64,000 nucleotides of DNA from an uncultured Dyadobacter sp. (lineage in GTDB: Bacteria; Bacteroidota; Bacteroidia; Cytophagales; Spirosomataceae). Every line of letters starts with the position of its first letter. Position 1 is the first letter of the stretch. The position numbers were made by a program, and so were the translations under genes. The notes below the pieces were generated by a model. It ran no database searches and was not told the origin of the DNA. It was given only the letters and a program-made list of their open reading frames with translations. Positions 62,421 through 64,000 of the stretch are shown in pieces. The DNA is taken from contig NZ_CAMLSE010000019.1 of the NCBI RefSeq assembly GCF_946482605.1, positions 62,001 to 126,000 of the forward strand, in the 5' to 3' direction.

Positions 62421-62560
62421 CGATCATAACCTAACCCTTTAATCTGATGAGAAAGCTTGTAGAAGTCTTCCCTAACGCTTTACAAATGTACAGTGCTCAA
62501 CCAAAGTGTTTTAGAGTGAAAATCCCTGATTTTAAGGCCAGGTAAGGCTACAAGCTTTCG
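62387..62560 (-). ncRNA. Candidate structured non-coding RNA
   Basis: Minus-strand segment with perfect complementary arms GAAAGCTTGTAG and CTACAAGCTTTC (62451-62462 and 62548-62559), which would close a domain of about 110 nt, including an inner hairpin AAAATC/GATTTT. The segment ends at a strong terminator and has no ORF. Size of roughly 175-200 nt is compatible with 6S RNA, but I cannot match any known family. The 5' end is not defined. Confidence 0.45.
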
Positions 62561-62746
62561 CCGGTATTTCTCCTTACGCTCTACACGTAATTTTACGTGT
62601 TTTTACCGGACACATCTCACTTTCGATTGACATTCAAGCAGTTACCAAATAACCGTTAAATCAATTCAGGTCGGTTACTTTGCCTATGGATTCCTGCCGG
62701 TTTACATTTACCTTTAATTGTTAAACCATAACTTTTCACGTAAATC

Positions 62747-63151
62747 ATGCCAAAATACGACGGAACAGAAGGTAAGCTCATCTCGGCAAGAGATGCCAAA
62801 TTATTGACTTCAAGTCATCAAAACGTCAGGGAGCAAATCGTCAAGGACGGAAGAAATTATGTAGAAGCTGAATTTTTCGGACTGGAAACGTTCAACAGAC
62901 TCTTGAAGGAATGCGGTGGTGATCCGGTGGGATTCAGGGTTTATTACGGCCTGAGAGAAGAAAATCATGATGGAGAACGTCCGGTCGTGACGAGTGATGG
63001 TAAGGGTAAAACGACCCCACGGCTGATCATCGTCCCTGTTGATGCCAATGGTACAGACCTTTCGGGTATCGTGCATGTGGGCGGACACAAAGATATGCCT
63101 GCGCAAGGACAGGCTATGGTCGATGGTCCAATTTGCCCGCGTCTTTGCTAA
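62747..63151 (+). CDS. Hypothetical soluble protein
   Basis: 134-aa protein without signal peptide or membrane helix; starts MPKYDGTEGKLISARDAKLLTSS. Visible are RNYVEAEFFGLETFNRLL, GFRVYYGLREENHDGERP, RLIIVPVDANG, and a C-terminus with Gly, Met, Cys and Pro (MVDGPICPRLC). No family is recognised. It is probably cotranscribed with the membrane protein 18 bp downstream, and so may belong with the histidine kinase. Confidence 0.65.
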   Translation: MPKYDGTEGKLISARDAKLLTSSHQNVREQIVKDGRNYVEAEFFGLETFNRLLKECGGDPVGFRVYYGLREENHDGERPVVTSDGKGKTTPRLIIVPVDANGTDLSGIVHVGGHKDMPAQGQAMVDGPICPRLC

Positions 63152-63169
63152 CATTCAAAACAATTGCCG

Positions 63170-63865
63170 ATGCTCGAGATTTACTTCTCCTATATCAAAA
63201 GGCAGCCGGTCGTCAGCGCACCCGTTTTTCTAACACTGCTGCCTATTTTTTTGATATGGCGAAAGAAAGCATACCACGATCAGGTATTTTTAGTTTTACT
63301 GATTTATCTCATTTTGAAGTTCGGCGTCGACTTTGTAATGTTCGATTGGGCTTCCAGAAAAAAAAATACAGTTCTTTTATACAATCTAAGCATTCCGGTA
63401 AGGTATGTTCTGACGAGTTGGATGTACTATTACAAACTGGACTTTAAAATCCAGAAAATCTGGCTCATTATTAGTTTACCGGTTTTTGTGGGTTTTTCGG
63501 TCTGGGATATCATACAGACAAACCCAACGATGTGGGATTTACATAACCACAGCATGGTACTGTATTCGACGACAGTTGAAAGTCTTCTGATGCTCTTCTG
63601 GATCCTGTTATATTTCTATAATACCATCCGCACACTAAAAATCCCGAACCTGCTGAACTACCCGTTTTTTTGGATATGTTCGGGATTACTTTTATATTAT
63701 TCCAGCTTCCTGTTCATTGCTCCCGTGTTGCATTATGCCTCCAAATGGGAACAGTGGATGGAAATTGGCTTTCTCTACTATATTCCCTATGTTTTTGAAA
63801 GCGTGAGTATAATCCTTTTCAGCATTGGCATCTCGCAATATTCTGACAGATCTTATGCAAAATAA
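63170..63865 (+). CDS. Multi-pass membrane protein of unknown function
   Basis: 231-aa protein with about seven hydrophobic helices, including APVFLTLLPIFLIW, VFLVLLIYLILKFGVDF and FFWICSGLLLYYSSFLFI. I do not recognise a family. Its stop overlaps the start of the next gene by 11 bp, so the pair is translationally coupled. As the next gene looks like a kinase, this may be its sensing partner. Confidence 0.7.
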   Translation: MLEIYFSYIKRQPVVSAPVFLTLLPIFLIWRKKAYHDQVFLVLLIYLILKFGVDFVMFDWASRKKNTVLLYNLSIPVRYVLTSWMYYYKLDFKIQKIWLIISLPVFVGFSVWDIIQTNPTMWDLHNHSMVLYSTTVESLLMLFWILLYFYNTIRTLKIPNLLNYPFFWICSGLLLYYSSFLFIAPVLHYASKWEQWMEIGFLYYIPYVFESVSIILFSIGISQYSDRSYAK

Positions 63866-64000
63866 TGACGAACTAAAACTGGTATTGCTTATCGCATCCA
63901 TCGCAATGCTGATGATGGCATTTTTTGTCATCACTTTTGTGATGTATTACCAGAAAAAGCGGTTCGAGGAAGAAAAGAAAATCAACGACATCGAGAAAAA
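63855..64000 (+). CDS. Start of a probable sensor histidine kinase (partial)
   Basis: First ~48 residues only; the gene runs off the window. A single hydrophobic helix (LVLLIASIAMLMMAFFVITFVMYY) is followed by a highly charged helix (QKKRFEEEKKINDIEK) that looks like the start of a coiled signalling linker. This N-terminus is typical of short Bacteroidetes sensor kinases, but the catalytic domain is not visible here. Confidence 0.5.
   Translation, partial: MQNNDELKLVLLIASIAMLMMAFFVITFVMYYQKKRFEEEKKINDIEK

Larger units (their letters stand above)
62338..62746. other. Gene-free stretch with candidate RNA gene
   Basis: 409 bp between the SelW-like gene (minus) and the next gene (plus). It contains a minus-strand terminator (62384-62420), a 12-bp inverted repeat closing ~85 nt, an ACACGTAA/TTACGTGT palindrome near 62577-62594, and no credible ORF. 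Confidence 0.65.

Noticed and set aside
1..64000. Mobile elements, prophage or integrated plasmid
   Set aside because: No transposase, integrase, phage structural genes, terminal inverted repeats or attachment-site duplications were seen; gene content is ordinary chromosomal.

Overview
The window is chromosomal DNA of a Bacteroidetes bacterium, most likely order Cytophagales and Dyadobacter-like. The evidence is a complete type IX secretion core cluster (PorP/SprF-like protein, gldK, gldL, gldM, gldN), a secreted protein with a T9SS C-terminal sorting domain, several DUF families typical of the phylum (DUF3109, DUF4271, DUF4230), few Shine-Dalgarno sequences, and promoters that fit the Bacteroidetes consensus TTTG-N20-TAnnTTTG. 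GC content looks close to one half. Genes are densely packed on both strands and often separated by strong intrinsic terminators. I see no rRNA, tRNA, CRISPR array, prophage or insertion sequence.

Layout. 1-7.2 kb: a rightward run with nucleotide-sugar genes (galE, rfbB, rfbA), an O-methyltransferase, a LysM lytic transglycosylase, a DUF3109 protein and an MGMT-like protein lacking the acceptor cysteine. 7.2-15.3 kb: small secreted proteins, a Na+/solute symporter, clpS, recR, an exported superoxide dismutase, a TPR protein, a TlpA-like thioredoxin and azurin. 15.4-18.4 kb: sucD, a DUF4271 membrane protein and a HemD-like protein. 18.5-24.7 kb: the T9SS cluster. 24.7-32.1 kb: a collagen-like lipoprotein, DUF4230, miaA, rhodanese, a T9SS cargo protein, a PASTA protein, ribE and hisB. 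32.1-36.7 kb: a 36-residue membrane peptide, a beta-carbonic anhydrase next to a SulP anion transporter, and an ECF sigma / membrane protein / LTxxQ-type module. 36.7-42.1 kb: a repeat-rich gene-free stretch, a split transketolase, a Bcp peroxiredoxin, an M23 peptidase and a FAH-family enzyme. 42.3-46.6 kb: an NlpC/P60 lipoprotein, a translationally coupled pair of unrecognised genes, and a HAD phosphatase. 46.8-58.4 kb: a degenerate sigma/anti-sigma pair, dps, a heptad-repeat coiled-coil protein, ispF, an amidohydrolase, two M16 peptidases, a glycosyltransferase, TPR proteins and an epimerase. 58.7-64 kb: metG, an Hsp20-like protein, a SelW-like protein, a candidate structured RNA, hypotheticals and the start of a probable sensor kinase.

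The most interesting locus is 43062-45934. Two genes overlap by four bases (ATGA). The first encodes a polytopic membrane protein with a duplicated motif: D45-x3-H49-x12-H62 and D125-x3-H129-x13-H143. These spacings equal those I recall for the two copper sites of the PmoC subunit of particulate methane monooxygenase (CuC Asp156/His160/His173; CuD Asn227/His231/His245). The second encodes a PmoB-like layout: a signal peptide whose predicted cleavage exposes an N-terminal histidine, a beta domain, two membrane helices and a second periplasmic region with HxH motifs. I infer a divergent copper membrane enzyme or copper-handling complex. The substrate is unknown, and the similarity rests on motif spacing and architecture, not on an alignment.

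Other observations are RNA hairpins at the gldK-gldL and gldL-gldM junctions, a three-fold DGW insertion in GldN, an apparently ORF-free structured RNA near 62.4-62.6 kb, and paired GTCGAC palindromic repeats near 36.9-37.0 kb.
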